Assembly (NCBI GenBank): GCA_963733065.1
Contig: CAVTBT010000001.1
Coordinates: 124,001-188,000, forward strand
DNA: 64,000 nucleotides
Origin: CAVTBT01 sp963733065
Lineage (GTDB): Bacteria > Actinomycetota > Thermoleophilia > Gaiellales > Gaiellaceae
Direction: 5' to 3'
The stretch's first letter is position 1. Each line of letters begins with the position of its first letter. A program made the translations under genes and the position numbers. The notes under the pieces are model-generated. The model had not been told where the DNA came from, made no database searches, and saw only the letters and a program-made list of their open reading frames with translations. Shown one piece after another: positions 41,854 through 52,747 of this stretch.

Positions 41854-43296
41854 GTGAGCGTGTCGGTCACGCAGATGAAGAACCTCGTCGGGGGCGAGCT
41901 GGTCGACGCCGTCGAGGGCGGCACGATGGAGGTCCTGAACCCGGCCACCGGCGAGGCCATCGCGGAGGTGCCGCGCGGCACCGAGGCGGACGTCCAGCGC
42001 GCCGTCGAGGCGGCCCGGAAGGCGCTTCCCGACTGGCTCGACAAGACCCCGAAGGACCGCATGGAGCTGCTCCTGAAGCTCGCGGACCTGATCGACGAGC
42101 ATGCGGACGAGCTGACCCGGCTCGAGTCGCAGAACGTCGGCAAGCCGATGTCGATCGCCGGCGACGAGATGCCGTTCTCGGCGGACAACCTCCGCTTCTT
42201 CGCGGGCGCTGCGCGAACGCTCGAAGGCAAGGCGGCCGCCGAGTACGTCGAGGGCTACACCTCGATCATCCGCCGCGAGCCGCTCGGCATCGTCGTCGGC
42301 ATCACGCCGTGGAACTACCCGCTGATGATGGCCGCGTGGAAGCTCGGCCCGGCGCTTGCGGCCGGCAACGTCCAGATCCTGAAGCCCGCCGAGCAGACAC
42401 CACTGACGACGCTGCGTCTCGCCGAGCTGGCGCAGGAGATCCTGCCGCCGGGCGTCCTGCAGGTGATCACCGGCGACGGCGTGCCGGTCGGCGACTCGCT
42501 CGTCAAGCATCCCGACGTCGCGCTCGTGTCGCTGACCGGCGACGTCGAGACGGGCAAGCTCATCGCGCGCAACGCGGCCGACACGCTGAAGCGCGTCCAC
42601 CTCGAGCTGGGGGGCAAGGCGCCGATGGTCGTGCTCGACGACGCCGACCCCGCGACGGTCGCCGAGGCGATCAAGATCGGCGGCTTCTGGAACTCGGGCC
42701 AGGACTGCACCGCCTCGTCGCGCATCCTCGTCAGCGAGGCGGTCTACGACGACGTGCTCGGCGCGACCGTGCCCGTGATCGAGGGGATGAAGGTCGCCGA
42801 CCCCGCAGACGGGGACGACGTCGACATGGGGCCCGTGATCTCGCGCGAGCAGCAGGAGCGCGTGCTCGGCTTCCTCGAGCGGTTGGACGGCGGCGGCACC
42901 GTCGTCACGGGCGGCGGCACGGTCGGTGACCGTGGCTTCTTCGTCAAGCCCACGATCGTCGCGGACGTCGACCAGGACGCCGAGATCGTCCAGCGGGAGG
43001 TGTTCGGCCCCGTCGTCACCATCCAGCGCTTCGCCTCCGACGAGGACGCGCTGGCGATGGCGAACGGCGTCCGCTACGGACTCGCCGCGTCGGTCTTCAG
43101 CGAGAACCTCGGCCGCGCGATGAGTGCCGCGAAGAAGCTCGACTTCGGGACGATCTGGATCAACGAGCACCTCTTCCCGCTGGCCTCGGAGATGCCGCAC
43201 GGCGGCTTCAAGCAGTCCGGCTACGGGAAGGACATGTCGCTCTACTCGATGGAGGAGTACACGCGCATCAAGCACATCGCGGTGAAGCTGGCTTGA
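41854..43296 (+). CDS. aldehyde dehydrogenase (gamma-aminobutyraldehyde dehydrogenase-like)
   Basis: The 480-residue protein is a full-length ALDH. It has GITPWNYPLMMAAWKLGPAL and the NAD-site region VSLTGDVETGK. The general-base Glu is in HLELGGKAPMVVLDD and the catalytic Cys in FWNSGQDCTASSR, followed by EVFGPVVTIQRF. Sequence style and the neighbouring Pot transporter and aminotransferase point to 4-aminobutanal (from putrescine) as substrate, giving GABA; this is inferred. The start at 41854 is a GTG. It is the first gene of a run of nine genes in one direction. Confidence 0.9.
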   Translation: MSVSVTQMKNLVGGELVDAVEGGTMEVLNPATGEAIAEVPRGTEADVQRAVEAARKALPDWLDKTPKDRMELLLKLADLIDEHADELTRLESQNVGKPMSIAGDEMPFSADNLRFFAGAARTLEGKAAAEYVEGYTSIIRREPLGIVVGITPWNYPLMMAAWKLGPALAAGNVQILKPAEQTPLTTLRLAELAQEILPPGVLQVITGDGVPVGDSLVKHPDVALVSLTGDVETGKLIARNAADTLKRVHLELGGKAPMVVLDDADPATVAEAIKIGGFWNSGQDCTASSRILVSEAVYDDVLGATVPVIEGMKVADPADGDDVDMGPVISREQQERVLGFLERLDGGGTVVTGGGTVGDRGFFVKPTIVADVDQDAEIVQREVFGPVVTIQRFASDEDALAMANGVRYGLAASVFSENLGRAMSAAKKLDFGTIWINEHLFPLASEMPHGGFKQSGYGKDMSLYSMEEYTRIKHIAVKLA

Positions 43297-44804
43297 CGGA
43301 CCGACAGGACGCTGCGGAGCTCGATCACGACGCGATCGGCTTTCGCGAGGCGCTCTCCGTCGGCCTCGCGTCGACGGCGCCCGCGTACTCGCTCGCCGCC
43401 GTGATCGGGACGGTGACCGTGCTCGTCGGCTTCCAGGCGCCGGGAGCGCTGCTCGTCTCGTTCGTGCCGATGTTCCTGATCGCGGCCGCGTTCTTCTACA
43501 TGAACCGCGCCGACCAGGACGCGGGCACGACGTTCTCGTGGGTCACCCGCGGGCTCGGGCCGTGGCTCGGCTGGCTCGGCGGCTGGGCGATCTGCACCAC
43601 CGGCATCCTCGTGGTCGGCTCGCTCGCCGACGTCGGGGCCCGCTACTCGTACGAGCTCGTGGGGTGGGACAGCGCGGCCGAGTCGAAGACGGCGGTGATG
43701 GCGCTGGCGGTGGCCTACATCGTCGTGATGACCGTGATCTGCATCGTCGGTACGGAGCTCACGGCGGGGCTGCAGGACGTGTTGATCGTGATCCAGGTCG
43801 GCGCGTTGCTCCTCTTCGCCGTGGTCGCGCTCTACAAGGTGTACGACGGCACAGCCCCCGAGGGCTCGACGCGACCAGAGCTCGGCTGGCTCTCACCGTT
43901 CGCGATCTCCGACTTCTCGACCCTCATCTCGGCGCTGCTGATCGGCGTCTTCATCTACTGGGGGTGGGAGAGCGCCGTCAACCTCACGGAGGAGACGCGC
44001 GACTCGGCCCGCGCGCCCGGCCTGGCCGCGGTCATCTCGACGGTGATCCTGCTCGTGACGTACGTCGGCGTCTCGCTCGCGGTCGTCGCGTACGCGGGTC
44101 TCGACACGCTCGCCGAGTACGACGACGACGATGCGATCTTCGCCGTGCTCGGCGGGGACGTGCTCGGGTCGCCTCTGGACAAGCTGGTCATCCTGGCCAT
44201 CGTCACGTCCGCCGTCGCCTCGACGCAGACGACGATCATCCCCTCCTCGCGCACGTCCTTCTCGATGGCGCGTCAGAGCGCCCTGCCGCGCGCGTTCGCG
44301 GCCGTCCATCCGCGGTTCCGCACGCCCTGGTTCTCGACGGCCGTCATCGCGGCGCTGGCGATCGTCTGGTACGTGCCGGTGAACATCCTGTCCGAGAACT
44401 TCCTCTTCGACACGCTCTCGGCGCTGTCGCTGATGATCGCCTTCTACTACGCGCTGACCGGGCTCGCCTGCGCCGTCTACTACCGCCGCGAGCTCGGCAA
44501 GTCGGTGAAGAACCTGCTGTTCATCGGCGTCGGGCCGCTCGTCGGCGCGGCGATCCTCGGCTTCCTCTTCGTGAAGTCGGCGATCGACCTCTTCGACCCC
44601 GAGAACTCGTACTCGGGCCAGTCGGTGCTCGGCATGGGCGTGCCGTTCGTGATCGGCATGGGCTTCATGCTGCTCGGGCTCGTCCTGCTCGTGCTCTGGC
44701 GGCTCGGCGGCCACGAGAGCTTCTTCGGCCGGCGCGCGTTCGAGACGGTCGGCGACGGCCTGGCCTCCGGGACCGCGGCGACGGCGACGAGCGGGGAGCG
44801 ATGA
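43293..44804 (+). CDS. APC-superfamily amino acid/polyamine permease
   Basis: The 503-residue protein has 12 or more membrane helices. It begins IGFREALSVGLASTAPAYSLAAVIG, and the first helix carries the Gly-rich unwound segment typical of the APC fold. FIYWGWESAVNLTEETRDSA is another family hallmark. It imports an amino acid or polyamine such as GABA or putrescine. The TTG start overlaps the aldehyde dehydrogenase stop (TTGA). Confidence 0.9.
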   Translation: MTDRQDAAELDHDAIGFREALSVGLASTAPAYSLAAVIGTVTVLVGFQAPGALLVSFVPMFLIAAAFFYMNRADQDAGTTFSWVTRGLGPWLGWLGGWAICTTGILVVGSLADVGARYSYELVGWDSAAESKTAVMALAVAYIVVMTVICIVGTELTAGLQDVLIVIQVGALLLFAVVALYKVYDGTAPEGSTRPELGWLSPFAISDFSTLISALLIGVFIYWGWESAVNLTEETRDSARAPGLAAVISTVILLVTYVGVSLAVVAYAGLDTLAEYDDDDAIFAVLGGDVLGSPLDKLVILAIVTSAVASTQTTIIPSSRTSFSMARQSALPRAFAAVHPRFRTPWFSTAVIAALAIVWYVPVNILSENFLFDTLSALSLMIAFYYALTGLACAVYYRRELGKSVKNLLFIGVGPLVGAAILGFLFVKSAIDLFDPENSYSGQSVLGMGVPFVIGMGFMLLGLVLLVLWRLGGHESFFGRRAFETVGDGLASGTAATATSGER

Positions 44805-45229
44805 GCCGCGCGATCGTCGTCGGCGTGGACGGCTCGAGCTGCGCCGACTGCGCCGTGGCGCGCGCCATCGAGCTGGCGTCGGGGCTCGGCGACTCGCTGG
44901 TGATCGCCTACGCCGTCGAGCCGCCCTTCCGCAGCGTCGGCGACGAGCGCGGGGAGGCGCGGGCCGCGCTCGAGGAGATCGGGCGGCCGATCGTGGACCA
45001 GGCCGTCCTGCGGGCCACCGAGGCGGGTGTGCCCGCCGAGGCGGTGCTCGTCCCGAAGCGGCCGGCGGAGGCGCTCCTCGCCCTGGCCGCCGAGCGCGAC
45101 GCTCGGATGATCGTCGTGGGCTCGGCGAGCGAGCGGCCGCTCACCGGGTTCATCCTCGGGTCGGTCCCGCACAAGCTCGTGCACCGCGCGACCGTCCCGG
45201 TCCTGGTCGTCCCGGAGGAAGGGGTGTGA
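44801..45229 (+). CDS. universal stress protein (UspA family)
   Basis: The 142-residue protein has RAIVVGVDGSSCADCAVARA and the ATP-binding end VVGSASERPLTGFILGSVPH followed by ATVPVLVV, matching the G-2x-G-9x-G pattern of ATP-binding Usps. Usp genes are often paired with permeases and may tune them. ATG overlaps the permease stop, and its TGA overlaps the next GTG. Confidence 0.93.
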   Translation: MSRAIVVGVDGSSCADCAVARAIELASGLGDSLVIAYAVEPPFRSVGDERGEARAALEEIGRPIVDQAVLRATEAGVPAEAVLVPKRPAEALLALAAERDARMIVVGSASERPLTGFILGSVPHKLVHRATVPVLVVPEEGV

Positions 45230-46321
45230 CGGCGGCGCAGCCGCCGGACGTCCTCCTCGACGCGCGTCGTCAAGCGCTTCGACGACGTGGCGGCCGTCGA
45301 CGGCGTGTCGCTCGGGATCCCGCCCGGCTCGTTCTTCGCGCTGCTCGGCCCGTCCGGCTGCGGCAAGACGACGACGCTCCGCATGATCGGCGGCTTCGAG
45401 GAGCCCGACGAGGGTCGGATCGAGCTCGGCGGACGCGACGTCGTCGGGCTCCCGCCCTACAAGCGGGACGTCAACACGGTCTTCCAGAGCTACGCCCTGT
45501 TCCCGCACCTCACCGTCGCGGAGAACGTCGAGTTCGGGCTGCGGCGCAAGGGGCTGAAGGGCCGGGAGCTCAAGCGGCGCGCCGAGGAGGCGATGCTGCT
45601 CGTCGACGTCGGCGCCTTCGGCAAGCGGAAGCCTCGGCAGCTCTCCGGCGGCCAGCAGCAGCGCGTGGCGCTGGCCAGGGCGCTCGTGAACAGCCCGCGC
45701 GTGCTGCTCCTCGACGAGCCGCTCGGAGCGCTCGACCTCAAGCTCCGCAAGCAGCTCCAGCTCGAGCTCAAGCGCATCCAGCACGAGGTCGGCATCACCT
45801 TCGTCCACGTCACGCACGACCAGGAGGAGGCGATGACCATGGCCGACACGATCGCGGTCATGAACCGCGGCCGTGTCGAGCAGCTCGGGCCGCCCACCGA
45901 GCTCTACGAGCGGCCCGCGACGGCGTTCGTCGCGGGGTTCCTCGGCGCCTCCAACCTGCTCGCAGGCGAGCTTCGGGGAGACAGCGTCGTGCTGACGGAC
46001 GGTACGGCGATCCGGGTGGCCGCGAACGGCCGCTCGGGAACGGTCGCAGCGGGGGTGCGGCCGGAGAAGGTGCGGCTCGGCGAGGGCGGCGGTGCGAACC
46101 GGCTCATGGGCCGGGTCGTGGAGACCGCCTACGTCGGCGTCGCCACGCAGGTCGTCGTCGAGACGCCGGCCGGGACGGTCAGCGTCTGGTCGCAGAACGC
46201 CGAGGCGGGGTCGGCTCCGCCTGCCTCCGGCGCGCCCGTCACGCTCACCTGGAGCCCCGAGGCCACCTTCGTCGTCGATCCCCCGGAGGAGATCCCCCAT
46301 GCGCAACCTGACACGTCGTGA
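45226..46321 (+). CDS. potA: spermidine/putrescine ABC transporter ATPase (PotA-like); one frame break
   Basis: Removing one extra base near 45262 joins the N-terminal codons (GTG 45226) to the remaining frame, giving about 364 residues. LGPSGCGKTTTLRMIGGFEE is Walker A. VNTVFQSYALFPHLTVAENV carries the Q-loop, LSGGQQQRVALARALV is the signature, VLLLDEPLGALD is Walker B, and HVTHDQEEAMTMAD holds the switch His. A C-terminal TOBE domain follows. It powers the PotB/PotC-type permease next door. Without the repair the first usable start would be a GTG just before VAAVDGVSLG, which would lack the first strand. Confidence 0.9.
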
Positions 46322-47472
46322 GCTGCTCCAGCGCGCCGCCGCCGGCGGCGCCGTCCTCTCGCTGCCCGGGCTCCTAGCGGCCTGCGGCGGCGGCGAGGAG
46401 ACGGCGAGCGGCACGACCGCCGCGACGACAGGCGCCGGCCGAGCTCGCCGACCGGCTCCGCTTCTCGAACTGGCCGTACTACATCGATCAGGACCAGAAG
46501 ACGAAGAAGATCGCGTCGAACGAGGCGTTCACGAAGAAGACCGGCGTCGCGATTGACTACTTCGAGGACATCAACGACAACGCCTCGTACTTCGGGAAGA
46601 TCCAGGGCCCGCTGTCCCAGGGTCGCGGGATCGACCGCGACATCATCGTGATGACGGACAACTCGCGCTTCCCCGGGCTGCTCGTCCAGAAGGAGTGGCT
46701 GGAGAAGCTCGACAAGACCCTTATTCCCAACAGCTCGAACCTGATTCCGGCGCAAGCGAGCCCGCCGTTCGACCCCGACCGGTCCTACAGCATGCCGTGG
46801 TTGTCCGGCATCACCGGTCTCGCAACCAACCTGAAGGCGTCCGGCGGCGAGGTGATCACAACCGTCGCGCAGCTGCTCGAGGATCCGAAGCTGAAGGGCA
46901 AGGTGACGATGCTCACCGAGATGGCCGACTCGCTGAGCCCGGTGATGCTCGAGAACGGCGACGATCCGAAGAACGTCACCGACGACTCCTTCAACGCGGC
47001 GTACGACCGGATCAAGAAGGCCGTCGACTCGGGCCAGATCCGGCGGTTCACCGGCAACGACTACGTGAGCGACCTGGAGAGGGGGAACATCGCGGCTGCG
47101 CTGTCGTGGTCGGGCGACGTCGCCACCGGCCTCGCAGCGAACAAGGACCTGCGCTGGAACCTGCCGGAGAAGGGCTCGGACATCTGGACCGACAACATGC
47201 TCATCCCGCTCGACGGCGACGTCGCGACCGCGTCCACCTACATGAACTTCGTCTACGACCCGAAGATCGCCGCGATGGTCGCGGTCGGGAGCGGCTTCAT
47301 CTCGTCGGTGAAGGGCGTGCGGGAGGAGGCGGTCAAGATCGATCCCGAGTCCGCCAACAATCCTCTGATCTTCCCGGACGACGAGATCCTCTCGCAGGTC
47401 GTGCAGTTCGACTCGGCGGCGCTCAACAACCAGGCGTACATCGAGAAGTGGCAGCAGCTCCTCGGCGCTTGA
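46299..47472 (+). CDS. potD: spermidine/putrescine-binding lipoprotein (PotD-like); one frame break
   Basis: Removing one extra base near 46441 gives about 390 residues. The N-terminus RRELLQRAAAGGAVLSLPGL ends in a LLAAC lipobox and carries a Tat-type twin Arg. RFSNWPYYIDQDQ, YFEDINDNASYFGKIQ and the segment MPWLSGITGLATN are PotD/PotF hallmarks for polyamine binding. GGAGGA with 8-nt spacing supports the ATG at 46299, inside the end of potA. It delivers substrate to the permease encoded by the next two genes. Confidence 0.9.
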
Positions 47473-47482
47473 TCCACCGTTC

Positions 47483-48340
47483 GTGGCGCTGATCCATCGC
47501 AATCGTTGGCTCGCCCCGGTGCTGCTCCTGGCGCCGGGGATCGTCTGGCTGATCGTCTTCTTCCTCGTCCCGCTTGGCTTCCTGGCCTACCAGTCGCTTC
47601 AGAGCGGCAGCTTCGAGCAGGGTTACACGTTCACGTGGGAGTTCTCGAACTACTGGGACGCGATCACGACGTACGACGCGCAGCTGATCCGCTCGTTCCT
47701 GTACGCGGGGCTGGCCACCGTGCTCGCGCTGCTCATCAGCTACCCGCTGGTGTACTGGATCGCGTTTCGCGGCGGGCGTTGGAAGAACCTGTTCCTGCTC
47801 TTCATCATCGCGCCGTTCTTCGTCACCTACCTGATCCGCACGCTGGCCTGGCAAAACATCCTGGCCGACCAGGGACCGCTCGTCGGAGTCTTCCGTGACC
47901 TCCACCTGCTGGCTGCCGACGGGCGACTGCTGGCCACGACGCTCGCCGTCGTCGCCGGCATCACCTACAACTTCCTGCCCTTCATGGCGCTGCCGGTCTA
48001 CGTCTCGCTCGAGCAGATCGACGCGAGGCTGCTCGAGGCCGCGCAGGACCTGTATGCGAGCCGCTTCAGGGCCTTCCTCCGCGTGACGCTGCCGTTGTCG
48101 GCGCCCGGCATCGTCGCCGGCACCCTGCTCACGTTCATCCCGGCAGCCGGAGACTTCATCAACGCGGCTCTGCTCGGGACGCCCCAGCAGGCGATGATCG
48201 GGAACGTCATCCAGTCGAAGTTCCTCGAGTTGATCGACTACCCGGCGGCCGCCGCGCTGTCGTTCGTGCTGATGGCGTTGATCATGGTCGCCCTGTTCGT
48301 GTATGCGCGCGTCGTGGGCACGGAGAAGCTCACCGGATGA
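47483..48340 (+). CDS. potB: polyamine ABC transporter permease (PotB-like)
   Basis: The 285-residue protein has six membrane segments and starts NRWLAPVLLLAPGIVWLIVFF. The EAA loop LLEAAQDLYASRFRAFLRVT contacts the ATPase. The order ATPase, binding protein, PotB, PotC supports the assignment. GTG 47483 follows potD by 10 nt, and the stop overlaps potC by 4 nt. Confidence 0.92.
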   Translation: MALIHRNRWLAPVLLLAPGIVWLIVFFLVPLGFLAYQSLQSGSFEQGYTFTWEFSNYWDAITTYDAQLIRSFLYAGLATVLALLISYPLVYWIAFRGGRWKNLFLLFIIAPFFVTYLIRTLAWQNILADQGPLVGVFRDLHLLAADGRLLATTLAVVAGITYNFLPFMALPVYVSLEQIDARLLEAAQDLYASRFRAFLRVTLPLSAPGIVAGTLLTFIPAAGDFINAALLGTPQQAMIGNVIQSKFLELIDYPAAAALSFVLMALIMVALFVYARVVGTEKLTG

Positions 48341-49200
48341 CGTCCGGGGCCGAAGCCGCTCCGGCGGTGCTGCCGACGCGCACGCGCCGGCGCTCCCTGA
48401 CGGCGTTCGTGCGGTACCACCTGCTGACCGCCTACGCCGTCGCCGCGTTCGCGTACCTGATGCTCCCGATCGCGGTCGTCGTGCTGTTCTCGTTCAACGA
48501 CCCCACCGGCCGGTTCAACTTCACATGGGAGGGGTTCACGGTCGACAACTGGGTGCACTGGGATGCGGTCCCGGGCATCCGGGACGCCCTTGTCTTCTCG
48601 CTCGAGGTCGCGTTCGTGGCCACGGCCATCGCGACAGTGCTCGGCACGCTCGTGGCGCTGGCACTCGTCCGGCACCGGTTCCGGGGACGCGGCTCGACGA
48701 ACCTGCTCATCTTCCTGCCGATGGCCACCCCCGAGATCGTGCTCGGCGCATCGCTCCTGACGCTGTTCCTGCAGAGCCGCGTGGCGACGGGCTTCACGAC
48801 GATTCTCATCGCGCACGTGATGTTCACGCTCAGCTACGTCGTCGTGACCGTGAAGGCGCGCCTGCTGGGGTTCGACCGCCATCTCGAGGAGGCAGCGATG
48901 GACCTGGGCGCCAACGAGCTGACGACGTTCGTTCGCGTCACGCTGCCGCTGCTGGCGCCCGCGATCCTGAGCGCGGCGCTCCTCGGCTTCGCCATCTCGA
49001 TCGACGACTTCGTGATCACCTACTTCGTGGCAGGCTCCGACCCGACGTTCCCGGTGCTCGTGTGGGGAGCCGCCCGCGTGACCGTCCCGCCGCAGTTCAA
49101 TGTCGTCGCAAGCGCGATCTTCTTCGTCGCGATCGCCGGGATGCTCGCCAACATCATCTGGCAACGACGTTCCGCCCGCCGAATGACAGGAGCCGCATGA
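48337..49200 (+). CDS. potC: polyamine ABC transporter permease (PotC-like)
   Basis: The 287-residue protein has six membrane segments, VVVLFSFNDPTGRFNFTWEG typical of PotC, and the EAA loop LEEAAMDLGANELTTFVRVT. It pairs with PotB to form the channel. ATGA overlaps occur at both ends, so the transporter and the following aminotransferase are translated together. Confidence 0.93.
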   Translation: MTSGAEAAPAVLPTRTRRRSLTAFVRYHLLTAYAVAAFAYLMLPIAVVVLFSFNDPTGRFNFTWEGFTVDNWVHWDAVPGIRDALVFSLEVAFVATAIATVLGTLVALALVRHRFRGRGSTNLLIFLPMATPEIVLGASLLTLFLQSRVATGFTTILIAHVMFTLSYVVVTVKARLLGFDRHLEEAAMDLGANELTTFVRVTLPLLAPAILSAALLGFAISIDDFVITYFVAGSDPTFPVLVWGAARVTVPPQFNVVASAIFFVAIAGMLANIIWQRRSARRMTGAA

Positions 49201-50660
49201 CCGAGACCGCCGTCACCAGCGCCGTCGACCTCCAGCAGCTCGCGAGGGATCACCTCTGGCTCCACTTCACGCGGATGGGCGGCTACGGCGACGGCGAAGT
49301 GCCGATCATCGTGCGCGGCGACGGCTGCTACCTCGAAGACGCGAACGGGCGCCGCTACCTCGATGCGCTCGCCGGGCTGTTCTCGGTGAACATCGGCTAC
49401 GGCTACGGCGAGGAGGTTGGCCAGGCGGCGCTCGAGCAGATGCGCGAGCTGCCCTTCTACACGAACTGGTCGTATGCCCATCCCAAGGCGATCGAGCTCG
49501 CGGCGGAGGTCGCCGCGCTCGCGCCGGGCGACCTGAACCGGGTCTTCTTCGTGTCGGGCGGCTCGGAGGCGGTCGAGTCGGCGTGGAAGCTCGCGCGCCA
49601 GTACTTCCTCGCCCGCGGCGGCAAGCGCATGTCGGCGGATCTCGGCCGCTCGGAGGCCGACACGCGACACGACGAGCTGGTCGGCGCGCCGATGCCGAGG
49701 AAGTACAAGGCGATCGCCCGCCACATCGCCTACCACGGCACGACGATGGGCGCGCTTTCCATCAACGGCATTCCGGCGCTGCGCATGCCCTTCGAGCCGC
49801 TCGTGCCCGGGGTGCATCACACGAAGAACACGAACCGCTACCACCGGCCGCCGGACGAGACCGAGGCCGAGTTCACCGCGATGCTGCTCGAGCACCTCGA
49901 GGACACGATCCTGGCCGCCGGGCCAGAGACGGTCTGCCTCGTGCACATGGAGCCCGTGCAGAACGCCGGGGGCTGCTTCACGCCGCCGGAGGGCTACTGG
50001 CGGGGTGTGCGCGAGATCTGCGACCGCTACGACATCCTGCTCTCCGCCGACGAGGTGATCACGGCCTTCGGCAGGCTCGGCTACTGGTTCGGCTCCGAGC
50101 GCTACGACATCCGGCCGGATATCGTCTGCTCCGCGAAGGGCCTGTCCTCGTCCTACGCGGCGATCGGCGCGGTGATCGCGACCGAGCGGGTGATGGAGCC
50201 GTTCCTCGAGTCCACCTCGATGTACGCGCACGGAATCACGTTCGGCGGGCATCCGGTGATGTGCGCGATCGCCCTGAAGAACATCGAGATCATGAAGCGC
50301 GACGGCATCGTCGACGGGGTGCGCGAGCACCAGGACGCGTTCCGCTCGACGCTCGCGCAGCTGCTCGAGCTGCCCATCGTCGGCGACCTGCGCGGCACCG
50401 GATTCTTCTACGCGATCGAGCTCGTGAAGGACAAGGCAACGCGTGCGTCCTTCTCCGACGAGGAGTGCGAGACCCTGCTCCGCGGCTACCTCTCGAACGC
50501 GCTCTGGGAGGCGGGCCTCATCTGCCGCGCGGACGACCGCGGCGACCCGGTGGTGCAGATCTCGCCGCCGCTCGTCGCCCGCCAGCCGGAATTCGACAGG
50601 ATCGCGGGCACGCTCGGCGACGTGCTGGCTGAGGCCGGTCGGCGGGTAGGGATCGCATAG
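49197..50660 (+). CDS. class III PLP-dependent aminotransferase (putrescine/GABA-pyruvate type)
   Basis: The 487-residue protein has YLDALAGLFSVNIGYGYGEE, FFVSGGSEAVESAWKLARQY, IAYHGTTMGALSINGIP, LLSADEVITAFGRLG and DIVCSAKGLSSSYAAIGAV, where the Lys binds PLP. The pattern is that of omega-amino acid:pyruvate and putrescine aminotransferases. It would convert imported putrescine or GABA to the aldehyde for the dehydrogenase at 41854. Start ATG overlaps the potC stop. Confidence 0.92.
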   Translation: MTETAVTSAVDLQQLARDHLWLHFTRMGGYGDGEVPIIVRGDGCYLEDANGRRYLDALAGLFSVNIGYGYGEEVGQAALEQMRELPFYTNWSYAHPKAIELAAEVAALAPGDLNRVFFVSGGSEAVESAWKLARQYFLARGGKRMSADLGRSEADTRHDELVGAPMPRKYKAIARHIAYHGTTMGALSINGIPALRMPFEPLVPGVHHTKNTNRYHRPPDETEAEFTAMLLEHLEDTILAAGPETVCLVHMEPVQNAGGCFTPPEGYWRGVREICDRYDILLSADEVITAFGRLGYWFGSERYDIRPDIVCSAKGLSSSYAAIGAVIATERVMEPFLESTSMYAHGITFGGHPVMCAIALKNIEIMKRDGIVDGVREHQDAFRSTLAQLLELPIVGDLRGTGFFYAIELVKDKATRASFSDEECETLLRGYLSNALWEAGLICRADDRGDPVVQISPPLVARQPEFDRIAGTLGDVLAEAGRRVGIA

Positions 50661-50725
50661 CGCCGGAGGCCCCGACCGAGCTGCCCGGGGTCGGCGACTT
50701 CGAGCGCCGCTACGCCGAGCTGGCC

Positions 50726-51904
50726 GTGAGGGTCGGCGCCAACGTCCAGCCGGGCCAGAAGGTCTTCGTGCTCGCCTCCCCGGAGCACGCAGGGCTCGTG
50801 CGGGCCGTGACGGCTGCCGCGTGGGCGGCGGGCGCCCGCGACGTCGAGCCGCTCTACCTCGACGAGGTCGCGTCCTTCCTCCGCGCCTTGAACGCGGCCG
50901 ACGCCGAGCTCGACCGCTCTCCCGTCTCCCTGCTCGGCGCGTGGACCTGGATGCTCGACGGTGAGGCGGTGGAGATCTACCTCGACGGCGACTCGTTCCC
51001 GGCGCTCTGGCAGGGCGTCGACGGCGCGCGCGCCGCCCGGGTCTACCGTCCGAAGGAGTCGATCCCCGTCCGGCAGCGCCTCATCAACGAACGGCGCATG
51101 GCCTGGACCGTGCTCGGCGCCCCGACCCCGGGGTGGGCGGAGCGCGTCTTCGGCGAGCCGCGGGTCGACCGGCTGCAGGAGGCGATCGCGACCGCTGTTC
51201 GCCTCGACCGGCCCGACCCGGTCGCCGCCTGGCACGAGCGGCTCGAGGAGCTGCGCGTGCGCTGCGAGCTCCTGACCGAGCGCCGGTTCGACGCCGTCCG
51301 GTTCCGTGGCCCGGGCACCGACCTCACGGTCGGGCTCCACGAGGGGCATCTGTGGCTCGGCGGGGCGTCCGAGACGCGGTGGGGCCAGCGCCACTGCGTG
51401 AACCTGCCGACGGAGGAAGTGTTCACCACCCCGGACCGGCAACGCACGGAGGGCCGGGTCCGGACGACCCGCCCCGTCTCCTTCGGCGGCACGCTGCTCG
51501 AGGACGTGGAGCTCGTCTTCGAAGGGGGCCGCGCCCGGCTCGCCGGTGCGCGCAGCGGACACGACTTCGTCGCCGGCGAGCTGGCGAAGGACGACGCGGC
51601 GGCGTTCCTGGGCGAGGTGGCGCTCGTCGACGGCGACTCGCCGATCGGACGCTCGGACGTGGGGCTGATGCATCCCCTCTACGACGAGAACGTGACCTCG
51701 CACATCGCCTACGGCGGCGCCTACACCGCTCCGATCCCGGGCACGGACGACCTGCCGAGCGGCGAGCTGCTCGCGCGCGGGATCAACGACTCGACCGTGC
51801 ACACCGACCTGCCGATCGGCGGGCCCGAGGTCCAGGTCGTGGGCCTGGACCGCGGCGGAGCTGAGACGCCGATCCTGGACGGGGTCGACTGGCTGCTCGG
51901 CTGA
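50726..51904 (+). CDS. M29-family aminopeptidase (aminopeptidase T/II-like)
   Basis: The visible frame has 392 residues from the first canonical start, GTG 50726. It has VRVGANVQPGQKVFVLASPE and EGHLWLGGASETRWGQRHCV. The metal-site region NLPTEEVFTTPD is the M29 signature, with Glu, His (GLMHPLYDEN, NDSTVHTD) and Asp ligands further on. M29 enzymes release N-terminal residues using two Co/Zn/Mn ions. The open frame continues upstream without a stop (LPGVGDFERRYAELAVRVGA), and the family normally has those residues. However, no ATG, GTG or TTG exists between 50660 and 50726. CTG 50681 behind GGAGG or an ATA in the ATAG overlap at 50657 are possibilities. Confidence 0.85.
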   Translation: MRVGANVQPGQKVFVLASPEHAGLVRAVTAAAWAAGARDVEPLYLDEVASFLRALNAADAELDRSPVSLLGAWTWMLDGEAVEIYLDGDSFPALWQGVDGARAARVYRPKESIPVRQRLINERRMAWTVLGAPTPGWAERVFGEPRVDRLQEAIATAVRLDRPDPVAAWHERLEELRVRCELLTERRFDAVRFRGPGTDLTVGLHEGHLWLGGASETRWGQRHCVNLPTEEVFTTPDRQRTEGRVRTTRPVSFGGTLLEDVELVFEGGRARLAGARSGHDFVAGELAKDDAAAFLGEVALVDGDSPIGRSDVGLMHPLYDENVTSHIAYGGAYTAPIPGTDDLPSGELLARGINDSTVHTDLPIGGPEVQVVGLDRGGAETPILDGVDWLLG

Positions 51905-51933
51905 CGGCCCGTCGTGGCCAGGGCGGAGGGTGC

Positions 51934-51958
51934 GGTTAACCCCCTACCGCCGGGGTAG
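51934..51958 (+). promoter_or_regulatory. palindrome pair upstream of the ABC exporter genes
   Basis: GGTTAACC (51934-51941) is followed by CTACC (51944-51948) and GGTAG (51954-51958), an inverted repeat with 5-nt spacer. It lies 24 nt before the ATG at 51982, upstream of the -10-like CAGGCT (51968-51973). Operator role is inferred. Confidence 0.4.
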
Positions 51959-51981
51959 CGCGACTGGCAGGCTACGCCCCA

Positions 51982-52743
<762 letters not shown>

Positions 52744-52747
<4 letters not shown>

